From: JBHFEI01 sp041928815
GTDB taxonomy: Bacteria; Pseudomonadota; Alphaproteobacteria; Rhizobiales; Rhizobiaceae
Direction of reading: 5' to 3'
Assembly: GCF_041928815.1 (NCBI RefSeq)
Contig: NZ_JBHFEI010000011.1
Span: forward strand, 119,787-183,786
Length of the DNA: 64,000 bases
Shown: positions 16,184 through 24,558 of the stretch, piece by piece
Layout: the number at the start of each line of letters is the position of its first letter
Position numbering within the stretch: position 1 is the first letter of the stretch
Translations under genes and position numbers: made by a program
The notes under the pieces: model-generated
Told to the model about the DNA's origin: nothing
Databases searched by the model: none
Seen by the model: the letters and a program-made list of their open reading frames with translations, nothing else

Positions 16184-16787
16184 CCGGGCCACCCTTCTCG
16201 CCTTCACGCTGGCGAGCCTCCTCATCGAACTGACGCCGGGGCCGAACATGACCTATCTCGCGCTAGTCGGGGTGAAGGCGGGACGGCGGGCGGGGTTTGC
16301 CGCGGTCGCGGGCGTCGCCCTCGGCCTCGCGCTGCTTGCCCTCGTCGTCTCGCTCGGCATCGGCAGGGCGATCGAAGCCGGATCGGCGCCCTACGAGGCG
16401 CTGCGCTGGGCAGGCGTTGCCTACCTGCTCTATCTCGCCTTCGATGCCTGGCGCGAGCCGGCCATGCCGGCGGCCGTCACCGTCGAGGCCGCGCGGCGCT
16501 ATTTCCTGCGCGGGCTCGTCACCAACCTGCTCAATCCGAAGGCGGCGCTGTTCTATGTCACCGTGCTTCCGACCTTCCTCGCCCCGACCGGCGGCACGCC
16601 GTCGCAAGCCCTGACGCTGTCGGCGATCTATGTCGCCGTGGCGACCGGCATCCATGCGACGATCGTGGCGCTCGCCAGCCTGCTCAGCCCGCTTCTGTCC
16701 GACCGGCGGCGCCTGAGGCATGGCGGGCGCCTCTTCGCCGTCGCCCTCGCCGGCGTCGCGCTGTGGATCGCCTGGTCGACCGGCTGA
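16161..16787 (+). CDS. LysE/RhtB-family amino-acid exporter
   Basis: Inner-membrane exporter of 208 residues with about six helices, normal for the family. The LysE signature ASLLIELTPGPNMTYLALVG is at residues about 18-37, followed by VGVKAGRRAGFAAVAG. NLLNPKAALFYVTVLPTF is the second conserved block. The start is ambiguous: a 15-base duplication gives ATG at 16161 and again at 16176. The shorter product (203 residues) was probably the ancestral form. No adjacent LysR-type regulator is seen. Confidence 0.9.
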   Translation: MLTDLMLTRATLLAFTLASLLIELTPGPNMTYLALVGVKAGRRAGFAAVAGVALGLALLALVVSLGIGRAIEAGSAPYEALRWAGVAYLLYLAFDAWREPAMPAAVTVEAARRYFLRGLVTNLLNPKAALFYVTVLPTFLAPTGGTPSQALTLSAIYVAVATGIHATIVALASLLSPLLSDRRRLRHGGRLFAVALAGVALWIAWSTG

Positions 16788-16835
16788 AGCGGGAGTGGGC
16801 GACCGCCGCGCGGGCGTCTCCGGAGGAATCATCCT

Positions 16836-17129
16836 ATGCTCGATGAAACGCGACAGGAGGCGGCGATGACGGGAAACGGCGCGGTTCGGCAGAGGATGAC
16901 CATCCATGGCGCGCTCGGCGTCCCGAGCTTCCTGCCCTGGGTCAAGCGGCATGCGGCGCGGCTCGGCCTTGAGCCGGCGATCGTGCAGGCGGACGCGGCC
17001 TGCGTCATGCTCGACCTCGACGGCGACGCGGCGCTGATCGACATGCTGGAGGTCGGCTGCTCGCTCGGGCCGTTCGAGGCCTGGGTCGAGACGATCGAGC
17101 GCCGGCCGATCGATCCGCCCGCGGCGTGA
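16836..17129 (+). CDS. Acylphosphatase-like small protein without the catalytic residues
   Basis: Protein of 97 residues (or 87 from the ATG at 16866; both have good ribosome sites, GGAGGA and AGGAGG). The pattern MTIHGALGVPSFLPWVKRHA, then ARLGLEP, then LIDMLEVGCSLGPFEAWVET follows the acylphosphatase fold order. However, the catalytic arginine of the usual GVGFR loop and the Asn that follows are not present. It may therefore bind but not hydrolyse acyl phosphates. It stands alone before the Rieske operon. Confidence 0.6.
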   Translation: MLDETRQEAAMTGNGAVRQRMTIHGALGVPSFLPWVKRHAARLGLEPAIVQADAACVMLDLDGDAALIDMLEVGCSLGPFEAWVETIERRPIDPPAA

Positions 17130-17150
17130 TCCTGCCCTTTCCGCGGGAAC

Positions 17151-17206
17151 GCGGAATATTTTTGCACCATATTTCATCATTCTTGCCAATGCGGAAAATT
17201 TATGCA
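17151..17206 (+). promoter_or_regulatory. Direct-repeat operator upstream of the Rieske/purine operon (putative)
   Basis: Two copies of a 16-base motif, GCGGAATATTTTTGCA (17151-17166) and GCGGAAAATTTATGCA (17191-17206), match at 14 of 16 positions and are spaced by exactly 40 bases, about four helical turns. The segment is AT-rich in a GC-rich genome and ends 79 bases before the first gene. Likely a regulator binding region; the regulator is not in the window next to it. Confidence 0.55.
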
Positions 17207-17284
17207 AACGTCGTGACGATCCGCGCCGCCGCATCGGGCATGGCGGGGCCACAGCGTTGACTGCGTTCCGAAAGTCGAGACGAG

Positions 17285-17917
17285 ATGACTGAAACGGCGG
17301 AGTGCTGGACCCCCGTTGCCCTTTCGACGGACCTGCCGGCGGCGACCGTCATGCCGGCGATCACCCCGGCCGGCGCCGTCGCTTTGTGGCGCAGCCGTTC
17401 CGGGCGGCTTTCCGCCTTCGCCGACCGCTGTCCCCATCGCGGCATGCGCCTGTCGCACGGCTTCGTCCGCGACGAGGCGCTCTCCTGCATCTATCACGGC
17501 TGGCGCTATGCCGAGAGCGGCACCTGCCTGAAGATCCCCGCCCATCCGGCGCTGACGCCGCCGGAGGCGATCCGCGTTTCGACCTTTCGCGCCGAGGAGG
17601 CGGGCGGGATCGTCTGGGTCGCCGCCGGCGCTCCGTCCTCCCCGCCGCCGGTCTTCGCCGGCCTCGACCCCTTGCGCTCGCTGACGGCGGCGGCGGACCT
17701 CGAAGCGATGGCGGCGGCCGGCGCGACGACCGGGGAGACCGGCCTTGCGACGACCGCCGACGGCCTCAGCCTGCTGCTGGCGCCGCAGGGCGAGGCGACG
17801 CTGATCCATGTGCTGGTCGCCGCCGGCAGCAGCCTGGAAGCGCGCATCGCCGCCTCGCGGCGGGCCGAGGCGCTGCGCCGGGCGGCCGAGGCGCAAGCGA
17901 GGCGGAGGGCCGCATGA
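17285..17917 (+). CDS. Rieske [2Fe-2S] protein, detached ferredoxin-like module of an oxygenase
   Basis: Electron-carrying iron-sulfur protein of 210 residues. The cluster ligands are clear at about residues 49-71: CPHRGMRLSHG and CIYHGW (C-x-H and C-x2-H), spaced as in oxygenase-type Rieske domains. After about residue 115 the sequence becomes Ala-rich, with a helical RRAEALRRAAEAQARRRAA tail, and no iron-binding catalytic domain follows. The next gene overlaps by 4 bases (ATGA) and encodes the catalytic half. Together they look like a ring-hydroxylating oxygenase split into two chains. No reductase gene is in the operon. Confidence 0.85.
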   Translation: MTETAECWTPVALSTDLPAATVMPAITPAGAVALWRSRSGRLSAFADRCPHRGMRLSHGFVRDEALSCIYHGWRYAESGTCLKIPAHPALTPPEAIRVSTFRAEEAGGIVWVAAGAPSSPPPVFAGLDPLRSLTAAADLEAMAAAGATTGETGLATTADGLSLLLAPQGEATLIHVLVAAGSSLEARIAASRRAEALRRAAEAQARRRAA

Positions 17918-18756
17918 GCATCGGCGCGATGATCGACGAATGGTATCCGGTGGCGATGGCAAGCCGCCTCGACGCCAGAGGCACGGCAACCCGGCTGATG
18001 GACACGCCGATCCATGTCACCCGCAGCGGCGAGACCGGCGCGACGGTGACGGCCGGCGGGCGCACGCTGCCGGTGCGCGTCCGCTACGGCCATGTCTGGA
18101 CCTCGCTCGGCGCTCCGAAAAAGGACCTCTTCGCCCTTCCCGAGGCCGACCAGCCGGGCCGCCGGCTCGTCGATGTCGGCGTGGTCCGCGTGTGCTGCTC
18201 GCCCTTGCGCGCGGTCGAGAACTTTCTCGACATCGCCCATTTTCCCTTCGTCCACACCGATATCCTGGGGTCGGAACCGCATACGGAGGTGAAGGGCTAC
18301 AAGGTCGAGATCCGCGAGGAGGCCGACGAGGTCTGGGCGACGCAGGTCTCCTTCTACCAGCCGCAGGCGGCGAAATCGGCGGCGGGCGGGATTACCACCG
18401 AATACATGTACCGTGTGCCGGCGCCGACCTCGTCGGTGCTCTACAAGACCTCGCCGCCGCGCCCCGGCGAATGGGACGTGATCGCCCTCTTCGTCCAGCC
18501 GCTCGGCGAGGAGATCTGCGACGTCTGGCCGTGGATGGCGCTGTTCGACGACACGACGCCGATGACCGACCTCATCCACTTCCAGCAGATGATCTTCCTG
18601 CAGGACCGCTCGATCCTCGAAAACCAGATCCCGCGCCGGCTGCCGCTCGATCCGGGCATGGAGATCCCGACCCGGGCCGACATGACGTCGATCGCCTATC
18701 GGCGCTGGCTGAAGCGGCACGACTATACCTATGGCGCCGAGCGGGTGGCGCGATGA
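17914..18756 (+). CDS. Rieske-oxygenase catalytic subunit lacking its own Rieske cluster
   Basis: Mononuclear-iron oxygenase component of 280 residues. Start MSIGAMIDEWYPVAMASRLD resembles the N-terminus of vanillate-demethylase-type oxygenases, but the C-x-H...C-x2-H cluster loops are missing and the sequence runs straight to VRYGHVWTSLG. The iron site is intact: NFLDIAHFPFVHTDI gives the bridging Asp and the H-x4-H pair. LFVQPLGEEICDVWPWMALF and QDRSILENQIPRRLPLD are typical C-terminal segments. Coupled to the Rieske protein before it and the GST after it. The operon points to a purine-like substrate, by inference. Confidence 0.85.
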   Translation: MSIGAMIDEWYPVAMASRLDARGTATRLMDTPIHVTRSGETGATVTAGGRTLPVRVRYGHVWTSLGAPKKDLFALPEADQPGRRLVDVGVVRVCCSPLRAVENFLDIAHFPFVHTDILGSEPHTEVKGYKVEIREEADEVWATQVSFYQPQAAKSAAGGITTEYMYRVPAPTSSVLYKTSPPRPGEWDVIALFVQPLGEEICDVWPWMALFDDTTPMTDLIHFQQMIFLQDRSILENQIPRRLPLDPGMEIPTRADMTSIAYRRWLKRHDYTYGAERVAR

Positions 18757-19412
18757 GGCTCTACGACTACATCCTCTCGCCCAGTTGCTACAAGATCCGC
18801 CTGATGGCCGCGCTCCTCGGCGTCAAACTCGAGATCCGCCCGGTCGATTTCCATCCGGGCCTCGAACATCGCGGGGCCGAGCTGATGGCGCTCAATCCGG
18901 CGGGCTCGATCCCGATCCTGACGGACGGCGACCTGGTGCTGACGGAATCCTCGGCGATCCTCGTCTATCTCGCGGCGAAGGCCGGGCCGGACTGGCTCGG
19001 CGGCCCGGATCCCGCTGCTCTGGCCCGCGTTCAGCAATGGCTCGCCTTCTCGCAGCGGCTGACGGCGAGCCTCGGCGGCGCCCGGCTGCACGAGATGCTG
19101 CTGCGGGACGGCGATATCGGCGCGCTCCAGGCCGCCGGCATCGCGGCGCTGCGCGAGCTGGAGGCGGGCCTCGTCGAGCAGGCATTGCGCGGCATGGGCT
19201 TCCTTGCCGGCGACCGCCCGAGCGTCGCCGACATCGCCTGTTTTCCCTATGTGGCGCTCGCCCCGGACGGCGGCGTATCGCTCGATCCCTATCCGGCGAT
19301 CCGGCTCTGGTCGCGGCGCTTCCGCAGCCTCGACGGCTTCGTCGAGATGCCCGGCATCCACCGGCTGCACGAGCTGAAGCCGGAACCCGAGCCGCAGCCG
19401 GAGGAGGCCTGA
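18753..19412 (+). CDS. Glutathione S-transferase family protein
   Basis: Two-domain GST of 219 residues. N-terminal thioredoxin-like domain: MRLYDYILSPSCYKIRLMAA (SPSCYKIR at the catalytic loop), NPAGSIPILTDGDLVLTESS with the cis-Pro and the glutathione-binding E-S-S. The C-terminal helical domain includes FLAGDRPSVADIACFPYVAL, the N-capping motif of GSTs. The start overlaps the oxygenase stop (ATGA), so it is part of the same operon. It may open or detoxify an oxidised intermediate, but this is inferred from linkage only. Confidence 0.9.
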   Translation: MRLYDYILSPSCYKIRLMAALLGVKLEIRPVDFHPGLEHRGAELMALNPAGSIPILTDGDLVLTESSAILVYLAAKAGPDWLGGPDPAALARVQQWLAFSQRLTASLGGARLHEMLLRDGDIGALQAAGIAALRELEAGLVEQALRGMGFLAGDRPSVADIACFPYVALAPDGGVSLDPYPAIRLWSRRFRSLDGFVEMPGIHRLHELKPEPEPQPEEA

Positions 19413-19413
19413 C

Positions 19414-20823
19414 ATGGCCGGCTATTTCCTGAAGAACTGTGCCGCCGTGATCGTCGACGACGGGCCGGCGCTCGGCGTGCGCCGCGATGTCGACCTGCTG
19501 ACCGACGGCCCGGCGATCGTCGCGATCGGCGAAGGCCTCGACGCCACAGACCTGCCGGAAGGCGTCGAGACGAGGGATGCGACCGGCTGGTTCGTCTATC
19601 CCGGCCTCGTCAACACGCACCACCATTTCTTCCAGTGCTTCGTGCGCAATCGCGCCGATCTCGACTGGACGAAACTCTCGGTCATCGAGTGGCTCGACCG
19701 GATCTACCCGATCTTCTCGCGGCTGACCGAAGACTGCTTCTACCATGCCTCGCTCACCGCCATGGCCGAGATGATCAAGCATGGCTGCACCACCGCCTTC
19801 GATCACCAGTATAATTTCCCCCGCCATGCCGGAAAGCGGCTGATCGACCGGCAGTTCGAGGCGGCCGACCTCCTCGGCATGCGCTTCCATGCCGGGCGCG
19901 GCGGCAACACCCTGCCGAAGTCGGAAGGATCGACCATCCCCGACGCGATGCTGGAGACGACGGACGAATTCATCGCCGACTGCGCCCGGCTGATCGACAG
20001 CTACCACGATCGTCGCCGCTTCGGCATGCGCCAGGTGGTGGTCGCGCCCTGCCAGCCGGTCAACTGCTACCGCGAGACCTTCATGGAGTCCGTGGCGCTG
20101 GCGCGCGATCGCGGCGTGCTGATGCACACCCATGTCGGCGAGGGCGAGAGCCCGGTGATCCTCGCCCGCCACGGCCAGCGCACGGTCGACTATCTGGACG
20201 AGATCGGCTTTGCCGGGCCGGACGCCTTCTACGCCCATTGCTGGGAACTGACCCATGACGAACTGCGTCTGATGGCGACGAGCGGCACCGGCGTCGCGCA
20301 TTGCCCGGAGCCCGTCTATCTCGTCGGCGCCGAGGTCACCGACATTCCGGCGATGAGCGCCTTCGGCATCCGCGTCGGGCTCGGCGTCGACGGCACCGCC
20401 TCGAACGACAATTCCAACCTGATGCACTGCATCCACTCCGCCTACATGCTGCAATGCCTGGTCGCCGGAAGCCGCGCCCATCCCGTGCCGCCGCCCGTCG
20501 ATTTCCTGCGCTACGCCACCAGCGGCGGCGCTGGCCTGCTCGGCCGCGACGACATCGGCCGGCTGGCGCCGGGCATGGCCGCCGACCTCTTCGCCATCGA
20601 CACGCGGCGGATGGACTATGTCGGCACGCGCCACGATCCCCTCTCCCTCATCGCCAAGGTCGGCATCGGGGCGCCGGTCGACATGACGATGATCAACGGC
20701 CGCATCGTCTGGGAGAAGGGCGAGTTCCCAGGCCTCGACGAACAGCAACTCTTCGCCGACGCCGAGGCGGCGCTCGACGCCATCGATGTCCAGAACAGCC
20801 GGCACACCAACCAGACGCAATAG
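19414..20823 (+). CDS. Amidohydrolase, AtzB / 8-oxoguanine deaminase-like
   Basis: Metal-dependent deaminase of 469 residues from the subtype that includes 8-oxoguanine deaminase and hydroxyatrazine hydrolase AtzB. Metal ligands are visible in order: VNTHHHFFQCFVRNRADLDW, HTHVGEGESPVI, FYAHCWEL, then GLGVDGTASNDNSNLM with the catalytic Asp. The HHHFFQ and VRNRADLDW block is very characteristic of this subgroup. It starts one base after the GST stop and is followed 18 bases later by a purine/nucleoside-type ABC importer. I infer removal of an exocyclic amino group from a purine or pyrimidine-like ring. Confidence 0.9.
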   Translation: MAGYFLKNCAAVIVDDGPALGVRRDVDLLTDGPAIVAIGEGLDATDLPEGVETRDATGWFVYPGLVNTHHHFFQCFVRNRADLDWTKLSVIEWLDRIYPIFSRLTEDCFYHASLTAMAEMIKHGCTTAFDHQYNFPRHAGKRLIDRQFEAADLLGMRFHAGRGGNTLPKSEGSTIPDAMLETTDEFIADCARLIDSYHDRRRFGMRQVVVAPCQPVNCYRETFMESVALARDRGVLMHTHVGEGESPVILARHGQRTVDYLDEIGFAGPDAFYAHCWELTHDELRLMATSGTGVAHCPEPVYLVGAEVTDIPAMSAFGIRVGLGVDGTASNDNSNLMHCIHSAYMLQCLVAGSRAHPVPPPVDFLRYATSGGAGLLGRDDIGRLAPGMAADLFAIDTRRMDYVGTRHDPLSLIAKVGIGAPVDMTMINGRIVWEKGEFPGLDEQQLFADAEAALDAIDVQNSRHTNQTQ

Positions 20824-20841
20824 CCAATGAGGGGAACAGAC

Positions 20842-21942
20842 ATGCCGATCACCATCACCCGCAGGACCTTCGTCACCGGGCTCGCCGCCACCGGCCTTGC
20901 CGGCGTGCTCGGCAGCCGCCTCGCCCTTGCCGCCGACGAGCCGCTCGGCATCGCCCTGGTGATCCCGTCGCCGGTCGGCGACGTCGGCTGGGGCCATGCG
21001 CTCGCCGCCGGGCTGGAGCCGGTCAAGGCCGCCTATGGCGACAAGGTCAAGGTCACCGTGATCGAGAACATCGCCGAAGGCCCGGACGCCGACCGGATCA
21101 TGAACAAGACGGTCGCCGACGGCAACAAGGTGCTGATCGCCGGCTCCTTCGGCTACCAGAACGGCGCGCTGCAGATCGCGCGGCGCGATCCCTCCGTCAC
21201 CGTGCTGCATGCCTCCGGCTTCCAGGTGGCGCCGAACTTCTCGCCCTTCGCGGCGAAATACTTCCAGGGCACCTACCTCCTCGGCATGGCCGCAGCGGCC
21301 TTGTCCAAGACCGGCAAGCTCGGCTCGGTCTCGGCCTTCGCCATCCCGGAACTGATCACCTCGATCAACGCCTTCACGCTCGGCGCCCAGACCGTCAATC
21401 CGGATGTCGAGGTCTCGGTCGTCTGGGTCAATTCCTGGTTCGATCCGGCCAAGGAACAGGAAGCGGCCAAGGCGCTGATGGCGCAGAACTGCGACGTGAT
21501 CTTCTCCAACGCGCAGGACACGCCCTCCGTCATCGCGGCCTGCGAAGAGGCGGGCGTCTACGCCTTCAACCTCAATTCCTCGATGAAGACCTATGCGCCG
21601 AAAAAATATCTCGGCTGCGTCGCCACCGATTGGTCGCCCTTCTTCAAGGCCTCGGTCGATGCCCATTTCGCCGGCACCTTCAAGGGCGCCAACGCCTTCC
21701 TCGGCGTCGCCGATAAGGTCGTCGAGGTCACCGATTGGAACCCGGACATCCCGGCCGACACGATGGCGAAGATCAAGGAGATCGAGGCGAAGATCGCCGA
21801 CGGCAGCTTCTCGCCCTTCACCGGCCCGATCGCGAAGGCCGACGGCAGCGAGGGGGTCGCCGCCGGCACGACGCTTGCCGACGGCGACATCGTCGCGATG
21901 AACTGGCACGTCAAGGGTGTGACGACGCCGCTGCCGCAGTGA
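20842..21942 (+). CDS. BMP-family ABC transporter substrate-binding protein
   Basis: Periplasmic nucleoside or purine-type binding protein of 366 residues (PnrA/BMP family). Start ATG 20842 is preceded by GAGGGG; another ATG at 20827 lacks a site. The N-terminus ITRRTFVTGLAATGLAGVLG carries a twin-arginine-like motif, cleaved near LALAADE. Family signs: ALVIPSPVGDVGWGHALAAG, IAGSFGYQNGALQIARRDPS and VSAFAIPELITSINAFTLGA. First gene of the four-gene importer that follows the catabolic enzymes in the same operon. The BMP family is usually specific for nucleosides or purines. Confidence 0.92.
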   Translation: MPITITRRTFVTGLAATGLAGVLGSRLALAADEPLGIALVIPSPVGDVGWGHALAAGLEPVKAAYGDKVKVTVIENIAEGPDADRIMNKTVADGNKVLIAGSFGYQNGALQIARRDPSVTVLHASGFQVAPNFSPFAAKYFQGTYLLGMAAAALSKTGKLGSVSAFAIPELITSINAFTLGAQTVNPDVEVSVVWVNSWFDPAKEQEAAKALMAQNCDVIFSNAQDTPSVIAACEEAGVYAFNLNSSMKTYAPKKYLGCVATDWSPFFKASVDAHFAGTFKGANAFLGVADKVVEVTDWNPDIPADTMAKIKEIEAKIADGSFSPFTGPIAKADGSEGVAAGTTLADGDIVAMNWHVKGVTTPLPQ

Positions 21943-21961
21943 CGCGGGCGTCGTCGATCCC

Positions 21962-23482
21962 ATGACAGGCGCGCCCCTGCTGTCGCTTCGCGGCATCTCG
22001 AAGAGCTACGGACAGATCCACGCCAACACGGCGATCGACCTCGACGTGGCGGAGCATTCGATCCATGCGATCCTCGGCGAGAACGGGGCGGGCAAGTCGA
22101 CGCTGATGAAGCTGATCTACGGCGTCGAGCAGCCCGACGCCGGCGCCATGCTCTGGCGGGGCGAGGCGCTGTCTCTCGCCTCGCCGGCGGAAGCACGACG
22201 GCGCGGCATCGGCATGGTGTTCCAGCATTTCTCGCTGTTCGAGACGCTGAGCGTGGTGGAGAACATCCGCCTCGTCGTCCCCGGCCGCAAGGCGGAACTG
22301 GCGGAACGGATCCGCAGGCTCGGCCAGGATTTCGGGCTGGAAGTCGATCCGCTCGCCCATGTCCATGCGCTCTCGGTCGGCGAGCGGCAGCGGGTGGAGA
22401 TCATCCGCTGCCTGATGACCGATCCGAAACTGCTGATCCTCGACGAACCGACCTCGGTGCTGCCGCCGCAGGCGGTGGAAAAACTGTTCGAGACCCTGAA
22501 ACGGCTGCGCGACGGGGGGGTGTCGATCCTGTTCATCTCGCACAAGCTGGAGGAGATCCGCGCGCTGTGCGACCGGGCGACGATTCTCCGCGCCGGCCGC
22601 GTCACCGGCGACATCGACCCGCGCGACCATGACGCCCATGATCTGGCGCGGATGATGATCGGCCGCGACATGCCGGAACCGATGCCGGCCGAACCGCGTG
22701 AAGGCGGCGAGACGCGGCTGGAGATCGCCGGCCTCTCGCACCGCACCGACGATCCCTTCGCCGTGGCGCTCAAGGACATCACGCTCTCGGTGAAGGAAGG
22801 CGAGATCCTCGGCATCGCCGGCATTTCCGGCAACGGCCAGAGCGAACTCGCGGCGCTGATCTCCGGCGAGACGCGGCTTTCGCTCAACGAGCGCGACCGC
22901 ATCTTCATGATGGGCACCGATGTCGGCATGCTCGATGCCGCCCGCCGCCGCGCCCTCGGCTTCGCCTTCGTGCCGGAGGACCGGCTCGGGCGCGGCGCGG
23001 TGCCGGACATGTCGCTGGTCATGAACGGCCTGCTCACCGCGCATCCGCTGGCGCTGGTGCGGCACGGGCTCGTCGACACGGCTGGCGCCACCGCCTTTGC
23101 CGAACGCTGCATCCGCGACTATGACGTGCGCACACCGGGGCCGGAGGCGGAAGCCGGCGCGCTGTCGGGCGGCAACCTGCAGAAATTCATCGTCGGGCGC
23201 GAGATCATGCTGGCGCCGAAACTGCTCTTCGTCGCCCAGCCGACCTGGGGCGTCGATATCGGCGCGGCGTCGGCCATCCGCCGGCGGCTGATCGCGCTGC
23301 GCAATCAGGGCATGGCGATCCTCGTCATCTCCGAGGAACTGGAGGAACTGTTCGAGCTTTCCGACCGCATCCAGGTTCTCCATCACGGACATCTCAGCCC
23401 GCCGCTCGTCACCCGCGAGACCCGCGCCGAGGAGATCGGCCGCCTGATGATCGGCGCGTCCGCCGGAAGGGCGGTCGCATGA
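21962..23482 (+). CDS. Sugar/nucleoside-type ABC transporter ATP-binding protein (double domain)
   Basis: Cytoplasmic ATPase of 506 residues with two ABC domains fused, as in the YufO/NupA group. The first has Walker A GENGAGKST, ABC signature LSVGERQRVEI and Walker B LLILDEPTSVL. The second has the degenerate GISGNGQSE P-loop and signature LSGGNLQKFIVGRE, with VAQPTWGVDIGAAS in place of the classical Walker B. This asymmetry is normal for the family. It partners with the BMP protein and the two permeases. Its stop overlaps the first permease start. Confidence 0.93.
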   Translation: MTGAPLLSLRGISKSYGQIHANTAIDLDVAEHSIHAILGENGAGKSTLMKLIYGVEQPDAGAMLWRGEALSLASPAEARRRGIGMVFQHFSLFETLSVVENIRLVVPGRKAELAERIRRLGQDFGLEVDPLAHVHALSVGERQRVEIIRCLMTDPKLLILDEPTSVLPPQAVEKLFETLKRLRDGGVSILFISHKLEEIRALCDRATILRAGRVTGDIDPRDHDAHDLARMMIGRDMPEPMPAEPREGGETRLEIAGLSHRTDDPFAVALKDITLSVKEGEILGIAGISGNGQSELAALISGETRLSLNERDRIFMMGTDVGMLDAARRRALGFAFVPEDRLGRGAVPDMSLVMNGLLTAHPLALVRHGLVDTAGATAFAERCIRDYDVRTPGPEAEAGALSGGNLQKFIVGREIMLAPKLLFVAQPTWGVDIGAASAIRRRLIALRNQGMAILVISEELEELFELSDRIQVLHHGHLSPPLVTRETRAEEIGRLMIGASAGRAVA

Positions 23483-24558
23483 GCCTCTCCCTCGTCCGCC
23501 GCGAGCGCGGCTCGCTCGCCGCCACGCTGATCGCGCCGCCGGCGGCGCTTGCGGTGGCGATCCTCGCCAATCTCCTGCTCTACAGGCTGATGGGCCGTGA
23601 TCCCATCGCCGTTCTCCATGCGATGCTGCTCGAACCTTTCCTCTCCTGGGCCTCTTTCTCCGAGGTGCTCCTGAAGACCGGGCCCTTGCTGCTGATCGCA
23701 CAGGGGCTCGCCATCGGTTTCCGCGCCAAGGTGTTCAACATCGGCGCGGAGGGGCAGTTCATCCTCGGCGCGATCTTCGCCTCGTCGATCCCCGTCTGGT
23801 TCCCGATGGCGACGGGTTTCTGGATCTGGCCGTCGATGCTGGTCCTCGGCGCCCTCGGCGGCGCGCTCTGGGCGGCGATCACCGCCTTCTGGCGCGTCCG
23901 GCTCAACGCCAACGAGATCCTCGTCTCGCTGATGCTGAGCCTCGTCGCCGCGCAGTTGCTGAATTACCTGCTGCTCGGTCCGTGGAAGGATCCGGCGGGC
24001 TTCAATTTCCCGCAATCGGTGATGTTCCAGTATGACGCCATGGTGCCGACGCTGATTTCCGGCACGCGCGTCAACGTCTCGCTGCTCATCGTGCTGGCGC
24101 TGTCGCTCGCCGCCTGGATCTTCATGGAAAAGAGCTTTGCCGGCTACAAATTGCAGGTCGGCGGGCTGGCGCCGCGCGCGGCCTCCTATGCCGGCTTCAG
24201 CGAGGGGCGGGCGATCTGGCTGTCGCTGCTGATCGGCGGCTTTGCCGCCGGCCTTGCTGGGGCGGCGGAGGTGGCAGGCCCGCTCGGGCAATTGCAGCGC
24301 TCGATCTCGACCGGCTACGGCTATGCGGCGATCATCGTCGCCTATCTCGGCGCCCTGCACCCGCTCGGCATCACCGTCTCCGCGCTGGTGATGGCAGCGC
24401 TCTATATCGGCGGCGACAATGCCATGGTCTCGGCCAACCTGCCGATCGCGGCGGTGCGCGTCTTCCAGGGCAGCCTGCTTCTCGCCTATCTCATCGCCGT
24501 CGCCTTCGTGCGCTACCGCCTCGAATGGCAGCCGTCCCCGAAGCGGAGCGCGCCATGA
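23479..24558 (+). CDS. Nucleoside-type ABC transporter permease 1
   Basis: Inner-membrane subunit of 359 residues with about nine hydrophobic segments, of the BPD type 2 (YufP/NupB) group. The conserved FRAKVFNIGAEGQFILGAIF block appears at about residues 78-97 and ANEILVSLMLS follows. GFAAGLAGAAEVAGPLGQLQ precedes the last helices. It overlaps its neighbours by 4 bases on both sides, so the four importer genes form one coupled unit. Confidence 0.93.
   Translation: MSLSLVRRERGSLAATLIAPPAALAVAILANLLLYRLMGRDPIAVLHAMLLEPFLSWASFSEVLLKTGPLLLIAQGLAIGFRAKVFNIGAEGQFILGAIFASSIPVWFPMATGFWIWPSMLVLGALGGALWAAITAFWRVRLNANEILVSLMLSLVAAQLLNYLLLGPWKDPAGFNFPQSVMFQYDAMVPTLISGTRVNVSLLIVLALSLAAWIFMEKSFAGYKLQVGGLAPRAASYAGFSEGRAIWLSLLIGGFAAGLAGAAEVAGPLGQLQRSISTGYGYAAIIVAYLGALHPLGITVSALVMAALYIGGDNAMVSANLPIAAVRVFQGSLLLAYLIAVAFVRYRLEWQPSPKRSAP

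Noticed and set aside
18892..21996. A 1034-codon open frame on the minus strand opposite the GST, amidohydrolase and binding-protein genes
   Set aside because: It is antisense to well supported genes and rich in Arg, Gly, Asp and His, the mark of GC-rich shadow frames. No motif or ribosome site is present.
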